Shown piece after piece: positions 1-7,465 of a DNA stretch of 9,461 nt; the stretch's first letter is position 1, and the number at the start of each line of letters is the position of its first letter. The DNA is taken from assembly GCA_946480065.1 (NCBI GenBank), contig CAMLJA010000059.1:1-9461 (forward strand), given 5' to 3'. The notes beneath the pieces were generated by a model. That model saw only the letters and a list, made by a program, of their open reading frames with translations. It ran no database searches and was not told the origin of the DNA. The DNA is from an uncultured Thermomonas sp. GTDB lineage: Bacteria > Pseudomonadota > Gammaproteobacteria > Xanthomonadales > Xanthomonadaceae. Position numbers and translations under genes: made by a program.

Positions 1-729
1 TTCGAAGCGGCCGCCGGGGCCGAAGCGGCGCTCGTGGATGAAGCCGCGGCCGGCGCGGTCGACGGCGATGACGGTGCTGGCGCGGGTGCCGTAGGAATCG
101 CCGCGGACGAACACCGGCGACAGCCGGCGCTCCAGGGCCAGGCCGACGCCGGTGTCGGGCAGGTCGGCGTCGGCCGCGGGGGTGTCGTCGGCCAATGCCT
201 GCCACAGCGGATCCAGGGCATCGTCGCCGGCGGCCAGCCATTCGCCCAGGGCGGCGCGCAGGCGCAGGGTCTTGGGCCAGGGGGCGTCCAGGCGGCCGTT
301 GGACAGGCCGTGCACGCCCGGCGCCAGCGCGCGCCGCGCCGGCGGGCGGTTGCCCAGGTGCCAGCAGCCTTCCGCGTCGGCCAGCATCAGGTTGAACGGC
401 GCGTAGGCGCTGGCCCGCGCGTGCAGGCCAGCGGCGGTGGCGGCCGCGTCCGCCGCCCCGTCCAGGAAGGCCAGCGGCAGCTCGCCGCGCGAGGGCCCGG
501 GGTGGGGCTGCGACGGCCCGATGCGGACGTTGGTGACCACGGTCACCCGGCCGCGCACATCCAGCCCGGCCCAGGTGCCGCCGGACTGCAGGTCGCGCCC
601 GGCGATCACCCCCGACCCGGGCCAGCGCGCCAGCGCCGCGGTCGGGCGGGCGTGGGACTCGTCGCGGTTGCCGGCCAGCACCAGCATCCAGCGGGGGTGG
701 GCGAGCCAGGCGAAGGCGACGACGCACAT
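1..729 (-). CDS. TANGO2/NRDE-family protein, 3' end beyond window
   Basis: This is the C-terminally truncated reading frame of an NRDE (TANGO2, PF05742-type) protein: 243 codons are visible from the ATG at 727-729 leftwards to the edge. Family signatures appear in order. They are Met-Cys at the extreme N-terminus, AGNRDE at residues 19-24 (the motif that names the family), GGTWAG at 50-55, VVTNVR at 64-69, HGLSNG at 140-145 followed by PWPK at 151-154, and YGTRASTV at 213-220. No signal peptide or membrane segment is seen, so it is probably cytosolic. Family members are usually about 250 residues, so only a short tail should be missing. The biochemical role of bacterial members is not settled. 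Eukaryotic TANGO2 has been linked to Golgi organisation, lipid metabolism and heme handling. The N-terminal Cys2 recalls Ntn-hydrolase nucleophiles, but that is inference. The gene diverges from mraZ. The start is supported by the conserved MC start; no strong Shine-Dalgarno sequence is visible. Confidence 0.88.
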   Translation of the reverse strand, partial: MCVVAFAWLAHPRWMLVLAGNRDESHARPTAALARWPGSGVIAGRDLQSGGTWAGLDVRGRVTVVTNVRIGPSQPHPGPSRGELPLAFLDGAADAAATAAGLHARASAYAPFNLMLADAEGCWHLGNRPPARRALAPGVHGLSNGRLDAPWPKTLRLRAALGEWLAAGDDALDPLWQALADDTPAADADLPDTGVGLALERRLSPVFVRGDSYGTRASTVIAVDRAGRGFIHERRFGPGGRFE

Positions 730-861
730 GGCCGCATTGTGGCCGGACGCGTGCGCGCGCCCGTTTTGCGGTGCAACATGCGGCCGCGCCGGCCGGCGGC
801 GTCCACCGGCGGCATCGGCCGGGCAGCGCCGAATCTCAAAAAATGAGACGAAACAGGTGCT

Positions 862-870
862 TGTGGATAA
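862..870 (-). promoter_or_regulatory. Candidate DnaA box
   Basis: The minus strand reads TTATCCACA here, an exact match to the consensus DnaA-binding nonamer. It lies 72 bp before the predicted mraZ -35 and 133 bp upstream of the start of the divergent TANGO2-family gene. A single box does not make an origin, but DnaA can act as a transcription factor through such sites. The match is seen directly; the function is inference. Confidence 0.35.
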
Positions 871-905
871 AGCTTGAACAAGTCTCTGAAGATTGCCGCA
901 AGTCG

Positions 906-922
906 TTGACCTGTCAGGTGAA
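906..922. promoter_or_regulatory. Near-palindrome, possible operator upstream of the mraZ promoter
   Basis: The core ACCTG-T-CAGGT (909-919) is a perfect 5-bp inverted repeat around one central base. The symmetry continues outward as TT/AA, with one mismatched pair at 908/920. The centre at 914 falls about 60 bp before the predicted mraZ transcription start, a spacing often used by activators that touch the RNA polymerase alpha subunit. I recognise no specific regulator for this sequence. Confidence 0.25.
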
Positions 923-940
923 ATTGGGCGCGGAATGTTG

Positions 941-969
941 TTGACAAGGCAAATGGCCGTGCCTAAGGT
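941..969 (+). promoter_or_regulatory. Predicted sigma70-type promoter of the mraZ/dcw operon
   Basis: A perfect -35 hexamer TTGACA (941-946) is followed, after 17 bp, by TAAGGT (964-969), which fits the -10 consensus at four of six positions. The predicted transcription start is near 976, giving an mraZ leader of about 75 nt. It is the best promoter I can see before mraZ, and no comparable element is visible inside the tightly overlapping genes downstream, so it probably drives the whole visible cluster. Its -10 overlaps the first GTGGG box, which would let bound MraZ block polymerase. Confidence 0.7.
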
Positions 970-1002
970 GGGCGCACGTGGGAAAACCGGGAAATCCGTG
1001 GT
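968..1002 (+). promoter_or_regulatory. MraZ operator: GTGGG boxes with 10-bp period
   Basis: GTGGG occurs at 968-972 and 978-982. A weaker CGGGA lies at 988-992 and GTGGT at 998-1002, so starts fall exactly 10 bp (about one helical turn) apart. MraZ of E. coli and other bacteria is known to bind direct TGGGN-type repeats separated by 5 bp in its own promoter. The repeats here start at the -10 element and run past the predicted transcription start, fitting autorepression. The first two boxes are exact; the third and fourth are degenerate and may or may not be contacted. Confidence 0.65.
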
Positions 1003-1010
1003 TTTCCCGG
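980..1010 (+). promoter_or_regulatory. Two mutually exclusive hairpins in the mraZ leader
   Basis: GGGAAAACC (980-988) pairs perfectly with GGTTTTCCC (1000-1008) across an 11-nt loop. Alternatively CCGGGAAA (987-994) pairs perfectly with TTTCCCGG (1003-1010) across an 8-nt loop. Both use the same 3' arm, so only one can form at a time. No long U run follows, so neither looks like a normal intrinsic terminator. The arms overlap the MraZ boxes, so part of the symmetry could serve protein binding instead of RNA folding. Confidence 0.4.
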
Positions 1011-1050
1011 CAAAGAACCCCGCGACAGACGGGGGCCACAGGGCAGGGGC

Positions 1051-1497
1051 ATGTTCCAGGGCGAAACCGCCATCACCATCGACGACAAGGGCCGGCTGGC
1101 GATCCCCACCGCCTACCGCGACGTCGTGGCGCGCGCCTGCGGCAACCGCCTGGTGCTGACCTACAACCCGTTCGAGGCCGGCTGCCTGTACCTGTACCCG
1201 CAGCCGGTGTGGGAGCAGGTGCGCGACCAGGTCAACGCCCTGCCGCGGACCAAGAAGACCAGCCGCCTGCTCCAGCTCAAGCTGGTCGGCGCGGCGGCGT
1301 TCGCCGAACCCGACGGCAACGGCCGCATCTCGATCCCCGCCAGCCAGCGCAGCGCGGTGGGCATCGAGAAGAAGGCCGTGCTGCTGGGGATGGGCGAGAA
1401 ATTCGAACTGTGGAGCGAGCAGGCCCACCACGCGCAGATCCGCCAGACCCTCGGGGACGCGGACCTGGGCGAGGACCTGCTGGACCTGGCGTTGTGA
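1051..1497 (+). CDS. mraZ: Transcriptional regulator MraZ
   Basis: A 148-residue DNA-binding regulator of the dcw cluster, slightly shorter than the roughly 150 residues usual for the family. It has the two AbrB-like half-domains of MraZ: the first carries DKGRLAIP at residues 12-19, the second DGNGRISIP at 88-96. These DxxGR loops form the DNA-contacting surface of the ring-shaped oligomer known from structures. [10 protein letters not shown] at the N-terminus resembles xanthomonad MraZ and supports the ATG at 1051; an upstream extension would run through the promoter and leader. The Shine-Dalgarno region is weak and very close (GGGCAGGGG, 1041-1049). MraZ represses its own operon in E. coli, and matching GTGGG boxes lie just upstream. 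The stop overlaps the rsmH start. Confidence 0.97.
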   Translation: MFQGETAITIDDKGRLAIPTAYRDVVARACGNRLVLTYNPFEAGCLYLYPQPVWEQVRDQVNALPRTKKTSRLLQLKLVGAAAFAEPDGNGRISIPASQRSAVGIEKKAVLLGMGEKFELWSEQAHHAQIRQTLGDADLGEDLLDLAL

Positions 1498-2450
1498 GCA
1501 CCGGTGGCGCGGACGCGGCGTCCGCCCACCTTCCGGCGAGGCACCTGCCGGTGATGTTCGACGAGGCCATGGAGGGCCTGGCGGTGAAGGTGGACGGAAC
1601 CTACCTGGATGGGACGTTCGGGCGTGGCGGGCACGCCCGCGGGGTGTTGCAGCGACTCGGGCCCGGAGGGCGCCTGCTGGTGATGGACAAGGACCCCGAA
1701 GCGATCGCCGAGGCCCGGAGGCTGGCCGGCGAGGACGCGCGCGTGGCCTGGCGCCGCGGCAGCTTCGCCGACCTTGCCGCCTGGGCGGCCACCGACGCGG
1801 GCCTGGACGGGGTGCTGCTGGACCTGGGCGTGTCCTCGCCGCAGCTGGACGTGGCCGAGCGCGGGTTTTCGTTCGGCAAGGACGGCCCGCTGGACATGCG
1901 CATGGACCCCGAGTCCGGCGAGAGCGCCGCCGACTGGCTGGCGCGCGCCCCCGAGAAGGAGATCGCCGAGGTGCTGTGGACCTGGGGCGAGGAGCGCCAG
2001 AGCCGCCGGATCGCCCGCGCCATCGTGGCGCGGCGCGGCGCCGAGCCGCTGGTCCGCACCGCGCAGCTCGCCAACCTCATCGCCTCGGTGATGCCGCGCG
2101 GCGACAGCAAGACCCATCCCGCCACCCGCAGCTTCCAGGCCATCCGCATCTTCATCAACCGCGAGCTGGCCGATCTCGAGGCCGGGCTGGACGCGGCGCT
2201 GGCGCGGCTGAAGCCGGGCGGGCGGCTGGCGGTGATCAGCTTCCATTCGCTCGAGGACCGCATCGTCAAGCAGTTCATGGCCAGGCACGCCAAGGCGCCG
2301 CCGGCCAACCGGCGGATGCCGGTGGAAGTGGCGTTCACGCCGACCCTGCGGCTGGTGGGCGGCGCGCGCAAGGCCGGCCAGCCCGAACTGGCCGCCAACC
2401 CGCGGGCGCGCAGCGCGGTGCTGCGGGTGGCCGAGAAGGTGGCCGCATGA
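1494..2450 (+). CDS. rsmH: 16S rRNA (cytosine(1402)-N(4))-methyltransferase RsmH
   Basis: RsmH (MraW) methylates N4 of C1402 in the ribosomal P site using S-adenosylmethionine. I chose the GTG at 1494, which overlaps the mraZ stop as GTGA and gives 318 residues, the normal family length (about 313). The same frame stays open upstream to 978, but that would run through the promoter and mraZ and is not credible. The ATG at 1554 would cut into the conserved N-terminal motif HLPVMFDEA (17-25). Motifs are [11 protein letters not shown] (37-47, SAM-binding glycine loop), LLVMDKDP (61-68, acidic residue for SAM), [15 protein letters not shown] (105-119), [14 protein letters not shown] (125-138), [15 protein letters not shown] (211-225) and [19 protein letters not shown] (241-259). 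No Shine-Dalgarno sequence lies at a usable distance, so translation probably depends on coupling to mraZ. Confidence 0.97.
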   Translation: MSTGGADAASAHLPARHLPVMFDEAMEGLAVKVDGTYLDGTFGRGGHARGVLQRLGPGGRLLVMDKDPEAIAEARRLAGEDARVAWRRGSFADLAAWAATDAGLDGVLLDLGVSSPQLDVAERGFSFGKDGPLDMRMDPESGESAADWLARAPEKEIAEVLWTWGEERQSRRIARAIVARRGAEPLVRTAQLANLIASVMPRGDSKTHPATRSFQAIRIFINRELADLEAGLDAALARLKPGGRLAVISFHSLEDRIVKQFMARHAKAPPANRRMPVEVAFTPTLRLVGGARKAGQPELAANPRARSAVLRVAEKVAA

Positions 2451-2716
2451 GCAACCGCCACTTCGTCCTCGCGGTGCTGGTGGTGGCCAACGTGGCCACC
2501 GCGCTGCTGATCGTGCGCGACCGCCACGAGCACCGGCAGGCGTTCATCGCGCTGAACAAGCTGGAGAAGACGCGCGACGCGCTGAACATCGAGTTCGGCC
2601 GGCTGCAGCTGGAGCAGGCCACCTGGGCGGAGAGCAACCGCGTGGACCAGGTGGCGCGGATGCGCCTGGGCATGGTGTTCCCGCGCACCGAGGACATCGT
2701 GGTGCTGCGCCGGTGA
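2447..2716 (+). CDS. ftsL: Cell division protein FtsL
   Basis: An 89-residue bitopic membrane protein between rsmH and ftsI, the standard place for ftsL. Residues 1-4 are a short cytoplasmic tail and 5-23 form a hydrophobic transmembrane helix. From about 30 to 65 runs an amphipathic, heptad-like stretch rich in Leu, Ala, Glu and Gln that fits the periplasmic coiled coil through which FtsL joins FtsB and FtsQ. The C-terminal part ([20 protein letters not shown], 65-84) resembles the conserved FtsL end, in which LGM-P is common. In the divisome, FtsQLB activates the FtsWI synthase. It is shorter than E. coli FtsL (121 residues) because it lacks most of the cytoplasmic tail, as in many proteobacteria. 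The ATG overlaps the rsmH stop as ATGA, with an AGAAGG ribosome-binding site at 2434-2439, 7 nt upstream. Confidence 0.92.
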   Translation: MSNRHFVLAVLVVANVATALLIVRDRHEHRQAFIALNKLEKTRDALNIEFGRLQLEQATWAESNRVDQVARMRLGMVFPRTEDIVVLRR

Positions 2717-4563
2717 AACTCTTCGGCCGCCAGCTGCCGTGGACCGGGACCGGCGAGGACGGCCGCCGCGAGCGCGCGCGCCGCGAAGGCGCCCGCGCGC
2801 CGGCGCGGCCGCGCGCCCAGCGCGCCGGCTTCGACCTGCGCGGCCGGCTGCTGCTGGTCGGCGGCGCGCTGGGCCTGTGCTCGGTGGCGCTGCTGGCGCG
2901 CGCGCTGGACCTGCAGGTGGTGGACAAGGCGTTCTACCAGCAGCAGGGCGCGGCGCGCTTCCTGCGCGAGATCCCGATCGCGGTCTCGCGCGGGATGATC
3001 ACCGACCGCAACGGCGAACCGCTGGCGGTCAGCTCGCCGGTGGAGTCGATCTGGGGCAACCCGCAGGAACTGCTGAAGGCGCCCGGGCGGCTGCCCGCGC
3101 TGGCCGCCGCGCTGGGCATGGACCAGGACGAACTGCAGCGCCGGCTCAGCCAGCGCGCGGACAAGGAGTTCGTCTACCTCAAGCGGCGCATCAACCCGGA
3201 CGAGGCGCGCCGGATCCTGGCGCTGGAGATCCCGGGCGTGGCGAGCCAGCGCGAATACCGGCGGTTCTATCCGCAGGGCGACGCGATGGCCCACGTGCTG
3301 GGCTTCACCAACATCGACGACCGCGGCCAGGAAGGGCTGGAGCTGGCGTTCGACGACTGGCTGCGCGGCACCCCCGGCGCCAAGCGCGTGATCCGCGACC
3401 GCCGCGGCCGCATCGTCGAGAACGTGGACCTGGTGCGCGCGGCGCAGCCCGGCCACGACCTGGTCCTGAGCATCGACCGCCGCATCCAGTACCTGGCCTA
3501 CCGCGAGCTGCGCAACGCGATCGTCGAGACCGGCGCCAGCAGCGGCTCGGCGGTGGTGCTGGACGTGGCCACCGGCGAGGTGCTGGCGATGGTCAACCTG
3601 CCCACCTTCAACCCCAACGCGATCGGCGGCGGCGCCCGCGACGCCCACCGCAACCGCGCGGTCACCGACCTGCTGGAGCCCGGCTCCACCATGAAGCCGC
3701 TCACGGTGGCGGCGGCGCTGGAGGCGGGCGTCATCACCCCGGCCTCGCTGTTCAACACCAGCCCGGGCTGGATCGCCAACGGCCGCTACCGCACCACCGA
3801 CACCCACAACTACGGCGTGCTGGACACCACCGGGGTGATCCGCAAGAGCTCCAACGTGGGCGCGGCGCTGATCGCGCGGCGGCTGGACGACCGCTTCTTC
3901 TACGACTTCCTGCGCCGGTTCGGCTACGGCAAGCCCACCGGCAGCGGCTTCCCGGGCGAGGCCTCGGGCCTGTTCCCGGCGCCGGAGCGCTGGAGCGGCA
4001 CCACCAAGCAGACCATGAGCTACGGCTACGGCCTGTCGGTCACCCCGCTGCAGATCGCCGCGGCCTACGCCGCGCTGGGCAACGGCGGCAAGCTGGTCCC
4101 GCCCAGCTTCGTCAAGGGCCAGCACGCGCCGGCGCGGCAGGTGCTGGACCCGGGGATCGCGCGCGAAGTGCTGCGGATGATGCAGACGGTCACCGAGCCG
4201 GGCGGCACCGCCACCCAGGCCGCGATCCTGGGCTACCACGTGGCCGGCAAGACCGGCACCACCCGCAAGGCCAGCGCCGGCGGCTACTCGCGCCGCTACA
4301 TCGGCTACTTCGCCGGCCTGGTGCCGGTGGACCGGCCGCGCTTCTCGATGGTGGTGGCGGTCAACGACCCCGACCCCTCGCGCAAGGGCTACTACGGCGG
4401 CGTGATCTCCGCGCCGGTGTTCCGCAACGTGATGGAAGGCGCGCTCCGGCTGATGGACGTGCCGCCGGACGACCTCGACGGCTGGCTGGCCGCGCAGGCG
4501 CAGGCCGAGGCGCGCCGCCAGCGCGCCGGCGGCCCGCGCGCGGCCGCGGGGGCGGCGCCATGA
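2713..4563 (+). CDS. ftsI: Peptidoglycan D,D-transpeptidase FtsI (PBP3)
   Basis: Septum-specific class B penicillin-binding protein of 616 residues that crosslinks new peptidoglycan together with FtsW. Residues 1-43 form a strongly basic, Arg-rich cytoplasmic tail; about 44-65 form the membrane anchor. The periplasmic pedestal domain follows, with [16 protein letters not shown] (92-107). The transpeptidase domain has the three active-site motifs: STMK (325-328, Ser325 the nucleophile), SSN (379-381) and KTGT (513-516). The GTG start overlaps the ftsL stop as GTGA and no Shine-Dalgarno sequence is visible, so translation is probably coupled to ftsL. The first in-frame ATG would remove the membrane anchor (the next Met is residue 95). 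The C-terminus (about 595-616) is a low-complexity Ala/Arg/Gly tail. Overall length is a little above E. coli FtsI (588), with both ends contributing. Confidence 0.97.
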   Translation: MKLFGRQLPWTGTGEDGRRERARREGARAPARPRAQRAGFDLRGRLLLVGGALGLCSVALLARALDLQVVDKAFYQQQGAARFLREIPIAVSRGMITDRNGEPLAVSSPVESIWGNPQELLKAPGRLPALAAALGMDQDELQRRLSQRADKEFVYLKRRINPDEARRILALEIPGVASQREYRRFYPQGDAMAHVLGFTNIDDRGQEGLELAFDDWLRGTPGAKRVIRDRRGRIVENVDLVRAAQPGHDLVLSIDRRIQYLAYRELRNAIVETGASSGSAVVLDVATGEVLAMVNLPTFNPNAIGGGARDAHRNRAVTDLLEPGSTMKPLTVAAALEAGVITPASLFNTSPGWIANGRYRTTDTHNYGVLDTTGVIRKSSNVGAALIARRLDDRFFYDFLRRFGYGKPTGSGFPGEASGLFPAPERWSGTTKQTMSYGYGLSVTPLQIAAAYAALGNGGKLVPPSFVKGQHAPARQVLDPGIAREVLRMMQTVTEPGGTATQAAILGYHVAGKTGTTRKASAGGYSRRYIGYFAGLVPVDRPRFSMVVAVNDPDPSRKGYYGGVISAPVFRNVMEGALRLMDVPPDDLDGWLAAQAQAEARRQRAGGPRAAAGAAP

Positions 4564-6062
4564 CCCGCGCGATGCTGCTGGGCGAACTGCTGCCCGAACT
4601 GGAGGGCCTGTCCGCCGACCTGGCGGTGACCGGGCTGGTGCAGGACAGCCGCGAGGTGAAGCCGGGCGACGCCTTCGTGGCGATCGCCGGGTTCGGCGCG
4701 CACGGGCTGAACTTCGTCGACGCCGCGCGCGGCGCCGGTGCCGCCGCCATCCTGTACGAACCGCCGGCGCCCGCCGACCTGCCGGCGCCCGGCGACGCGA
4801 TCCCGGTGCAGGGGCTGCGCGCGCGCATGGGCGCGATGGCCGACCAGTTCCACGGCCACCCCAGCGCGGCCATGACCACCGTGGGCGTGACCGGCACCAA
4901 CGGCAAGACCTCCACGGTCCAGCTGCTGGCGCAGGCGTGGACGCTGCGCGGCCAGGCCGCCGGCACCATCGGCACCCTGGGCGCCGGGGTGTGGCCGAAG
5001 ATCGTGCCGACCGGCTTCACCACGCCGCTGGTGCTGCGCCTGCACGAGTTGCTGGCGGAACTGCGCGACGAGGGCGCCGCCGCGGTGGCGATGGAAGTCT
5101 CCTCGCACGCGCTGGACCAGGGCCGGGTGGACGGCGTGCACTTCGACGTCGCGGTGTTCACCAACCTCACCCGCGACCACCTGGACTACCACGGCGACAT
5201 GGCCAGCTACGGCGCGGCCAAGGCCAAGCTGTTCGACTGGCCCGGCCTGCGCGCGGCCACCGTGAACCTGGACGACGCCTTCGGGCGCGAGCTGTTCCGG
5301 GCGGTCGGCGGCAAGGTGCGGGTGGTCGGCTTCTCCTCGCGCGGCGCGCCCGGGGCCGCGGTGCGCGCCGAGGACGTGGTGCTGGACGCCGGCGGCATCG
5401 GCTTCCTGCTGCACGCGGGCGGCCAGGCGCACCCGGTGCGCTCGCCGCTGCTGGGCCGCTTCAACGTGGACAACCTGCTGGGCGTCGCGGCCACCCTGTT
5501 CGCGCTGGGCATGGCGCCCGCGCTGGTGGCCGAGACGCTGTCGCAGCTGCAGCCGGTGGACGGGCGCATGAACCGGCTCGGCGGCGACATCGCCGAGGAC
5601 GGCACCGCCCGCCCGCTGGTGGTGGTGGACTACGCGCACACCCCGGACGCGCTGGAGCAGGCGCTGTCCTCGCTGCGCGGCCACGCCGCCGGCCGGCTGG
5701 CCTGCGTGTTCGGCTGCGGCGGCGAGCGCGACACCGGCAAGCGCCCGCAGATGGCGGCGATCGCCGAGCGCCTGGCCGACCGCGTGATCGTCACCGACGA
5801 CAACCCGCGCGGCGAGGACGGCGACGCCATCGTCGCCGATATCCTGGCCGGTTTCGCCGAGCCCTCGCGGGTGCGGGTGCAGCGCGACCGCGCCGCCGCC
5901 ATCGCGCAGGCGATCGCCGAGGCCGGGCCGGGCGACGTGGTGCTGGTGGCCGGCAAGGGCCACGAGCCCTACCAGGAAGTGAAGGGCGTGCGGCATCCGT
6001 TCGACGACGCCGAGGTCGCGCGCGCCTGCCTGCGCGCCATCGGCCGGGAGCCGCGGGCATGA
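4560..6062 (+). CDS. murE: UDP-MurNAc-L-alanyl-D-glutamate--2,6-diaminopimelate ligase MurE
   Basis: A 500-residue ATP-dependent Mur ligase that adds the third stem residue in the cytoplasm. The N-terminal UDP-binding domain includes [15 protein letters not shown] (27-41). The ATP P-loop is TGTNGKTST (111-119). [12 protein letters not shown] (178-189) and [11 protein letters not shown] (202-212) form the central domain, and Lys221 in YGAAK probably matches the carbamylated lysine of E. coli MurE. The C-terminal domain has [12 protein letters not shown] (354-365), the DAP-recognition motif DNPR (414-417) and AGKGHEPYQ (464-472). DNPR marks meso-diaminopimelate specificity; lysine-adding enzymes differ here. 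The segment GRMNRL (335-340) has Asn where the E. coli enzyme has Glu (GRME), which I believe is common in this lineage. The ATG overlaps the ftsI stop as ATGA, with only a GC-rich, weak ribosome-binding region upstream. Confidence 0.97.
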   Translation: MTRAMLLGELLPELEGLSADLAVTGLVQDSREVKPGDAFVAIAGFGAHGLNFVDAARGAGAAAILYEPPAPADLPAPGDAIPVQGLRARMGAMADQFHGHPSAAMTTVGVTGTNGKTSTVQLLAQAWTLRGQAAGTIGTLGAGVWPKIVPTGFTTPLVLRLHELLAELRDEGAAAVAMEVSSHALDQGRVDGVHFDVAVFTNLTRDHLDYHGDMASYGAAKAKLFDWPGLRAATVNLDDAFGRELFRAVGGKVRVVGFSSRGAPGAAVRAEDVVLDAGGIGFLLHAGGQAHPVRSPLLGRFNVDNLLGVAATLFALGMAPALVAETLSQLQPVDGRMNRLGGDIAEDGTARPLVVVDYAHTPDALEQALSSLRGHAAGRLACVFGCGGERDTGKRPQMAAIAERLADRVIVTDDNPRGEDGDAIVADILAGFAEPSRVRVQRDRAAAIAQAIAEAGPGDVVLVAGKGHEPYQEVKGVRHPFDDAEVARACLRAIGREPRA

Positions 6063-7465
6063 GGCCGCTGGCGCTGTCGTGGATCGCCGCCGCCACCGGC
6101 GGCCGGCTGGCCGGCGCCGACCGTACGGTCGATGCGGTGGCCACCGACACCCGCGCGCTGCCGGCCGGGCGCGACGCCCTGTTCGTGGCGCTGCCGGGCG
6201 AGCGCTTCGACGGCCACGACCACGCGGCCGCGGCGGTGGCCGGCGGCTGCGTGGCGGCGCTGGTGGCGCGGCCGCTGGCGCTCGCGGTGCCGCAGGTGGT
6301 GGTGGCCGACGTCCGCCGCGCGCTGGCCGACCTGGCCGCCGCGGTGCAGCGCGAACGCACCGGCACCCGGGTGGTGGCGGTCACCGGCAGCAACGGCAAG
6401 ACCAGCGTGAAGGCGCTGGCCGAGGCGGTGCTGGCGCGCGCAGGGCGCACCCACGCCACCCCGGGCAACCGCAACAACGAGATCGGCCTGCCGCTGGCGG
6501 TGCTGGACGCGCCCGACGACGCCGACTTCGCGATCTACGAGATGGGCACCGGCGCGCCGGGCGACATCGCCTACCTCACCGCGATCGCCGCGCCCGACGT
6601 GGGCATCGTCAACAACGTCGGCCCCGCGCACCTGGAGCGCATGGGCAGCCTGCTGGAGATCGCCAACACCAAGGCCGCGGTCTACGACGACCTGCGCGAT
6701 GGCGGCGTGGCGGTGATCAACGCCGACGACGCCTTCGCGCCGTACTTCGCGCAGCGCGCCGGCGGCCACCGCATCGTGCGATTGGGGCTGGACCACGGCG
6801 CCGAGGTGTCGGCGCGCGAGGTCGCGTTGGCCGCCGACGGCGCCCGCTTCGTGCTGGTCACGCCCGACGGCGAGGCGCCGGTAGCGCTGGCGCTGCCAGG
6901 CCGCCACAACGTGCGCAACGCGCTGGCCGCGGCCGCCATCGGCCACGCGCTGGGGCTGGACGTGGCGACCGTCGCCGCCGGCCTGGCCGCGGCGCGCCCG
7001 GTGCAGGGGCGCCAGCTGGCGCACGCGCTGCGCTGCGGGGCGGTGCTGGTGGACGACAGCTACAACGCCAACCCGCACTCGCTGGCCGCGGCGGTGGACA
7101 CCCTGGCCGCGGCGGTGGCCGGGCAGGCCGGGGCGGAAGCCTGGCTGGTGCTGGGCGACATGCGCGAGCTGGGCCCGGACGAGGCCGCGCTGCACGCGCA
7201 GGCCGGCGCCCATGCCCGCGCGGCCGGCATCGCCCGGCTGTACGCGCTGGGGCCGCTGAGCGCGCACGCCGCGCGGGCGTTCGGCGAGGGCGCGCGCACG
7301 TTCGACACCCACGCGGCGCTGGCCGACGCGCTGGCCGCAGAGCTGCGCGCGGGCGTGCGGGTGGTGGTGAAGGGATCGCGCGGCAGCGCGATGGACACGA
7401 TCGTCAAGGCGCTGCTGCAGCGCGATGCCGCCGGCGACGGCAGGGGAGACGCCGATGCTGCTTGA
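6059..7465 (+). CDS. murF: UDP-MurNAc-tripeptide--D-alanyl-D-alanine ligase MurF
   Basis: A 468-residue Mur ligase that attaches D-Ala-D-Ala to UDP-MurNAc-tripeptide, completing the cytoplasmic pentapeptide precursor. Features in order are the N-terminal substrate domain with [21 protein letters not shown] (28-48), the P-loop TGSNGKTS (109-116), [10 protein letters not shown] (136-145, typical of MurF), [13 protein letters not shown] (185-197), [13 protein letters not shown] (279-291) and the MurF C-terminal signature DDSYNANP (332-339), then LGDMRELG (365-372). [10 protein letters not shown] (161-170) stands where E. coli has ELGANHQGEI, a change I treat as lineage variation. The ATG overlaps the murE stop as ATGA, with GGGAG at 6046-6050, 8 nt upstream. 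The C-terminal tail (455-468) is low-complexity and its codons overlap the mraY ribosome-binding site and first codons. Confidence 0.97.
   Translation: MRPLALSWIAAATGGRLAGADRTVDAVATDTRALPAGRDALFVALPGERFDGHDHAAAAVAGGCVAALVARPLALAVPQVVVADVRRALADLAAAVQRERTGTRVVAVTGSNGKTSVKALAEAVLARAGRTHATPGNRNNEIGLPLAVLDAPDDADFAIYEMGTGAPGDIAYLTAIAAPDVGIVNNVGPAHLERMGSLLEIANTKAAVYDDLRDGGVAVINADDAFAPYFAQRAGGHRIVRLGLDHGAEVSAREVALAADGARFVLVTPDGEAPVALALPGRHNVRNALAAAAIGHALGLDVATVAAGLAAARPVQGRQLAHALRCGAVLVDDSYNANPHSLAAAVDTLAAAVAGQAGAEAWLVLGDMRELGPDEAALHAQAGAHARAAGIARLYALGPLSAHAARAFGEGARTFDTHAALADALAAELRAGVRVVVKGSRGSAMDTIVKALLQRDAAGDGRGDADAA
7442..7448 (+). promoter_or_regulatory. Strong ribosome-binding site that fixes the mraY start
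   Basis: AGGGGAG lies 6 nt before the ATG at 7455, inside the last codons of murF. It is the clearest Shine-Dalgarno sequence in the window. It decides for 7455 over the in-frame ATG at 7425, which would add ten residues that other MraY proteins lack. Confidence 0.65.

Larger units (their letters stand above)
730..1050. other. Divergent intergenic control region between the TANGO2-family gene and mraZ
   Basis: About 320 bp without a convincing gene separate the two divergent starts. From roughly 830 to 1020 the sequence is noticeably richer in A and T than the coding DNA around it, as expected for a regulatory region. It holds a DnaA-box-like nonamer (862-870), a near-palindrome (906-922), the predicted mraZ promoter (941-969), GTGGG repeats (968-1002) and overlapping hairpins (980-1010). 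A small inverted repeat, TCTCA-AAAAA-TGAGA, lies at 834-848. I could not assign a confident promoter for the leftward TANGO2-family gene; the stretch 740-830 is GC-rich and I see nothing specific in it. Confidence 0.75.

Noticed and set aside
34..846. Plus-strand open frame opposite the TANGO2-family gene
   Set aside because: Gly/Ala/Gln/Arg-rich shadow; the minus-strand frame carries all the NRDE-family motifs.
834..848. TCTCA-AAAAA-TGAGA inverted repeat as a terminator
   Set aside because: The stem is only 5 bp and AT-rich with no following U run on either strand, and it sits upstream of both divergent genes where no transcript needs to end.
862..870. Reading the DnaA-box region as a replication origin
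   Set aside because: Only one nonamer is present. There is no box cluster, no AT-rich unwinding element and no dnaA, dnaN or gidA neighbour.
606..947. Minus-strand 113-codon frame starting in the intergenic region
   Set aside because: It is out of frame with the TANGO2-family gene, overlaps its conserved N-terminus and has no recognisable motif or ribosome-binding site.
978..1493. Upstream extension of rsmH to an earlier start codon
   Set aside because: The frame is open but passes through the leader and all of mraZ. RsmH homologs begin shortly before the HLPVM motif, which fits the GTG at 1494.
1161..2288. Minus-strand open frame opposite mraZ and rsmH
   Set aside because: It spans two well-supported genes on the other strand and has only GC-driven composition.
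2335..4239. Long open frame on the minus strand (634 codons) across ftsL and ftsI
   Set aside because: It lies antisense to genes with complete catalytic motifs. Its His/Arg/Ala/Gln-rich composition is what a GC-rich antisense frame gives, and it matches no family I know.
4392..5996. Long open frame on the minus strand (534 codons) opposite murE
   Set aside because: Antisense shadow of murE; low-complexity composition and no recognisable domain.
7425..7454. Earlier in-frame ATG for mraY
   Set aside because: It would add ten residues absent from MraY proteins and ignore the strong ribosome-binding site placed for the ATG at 7455.
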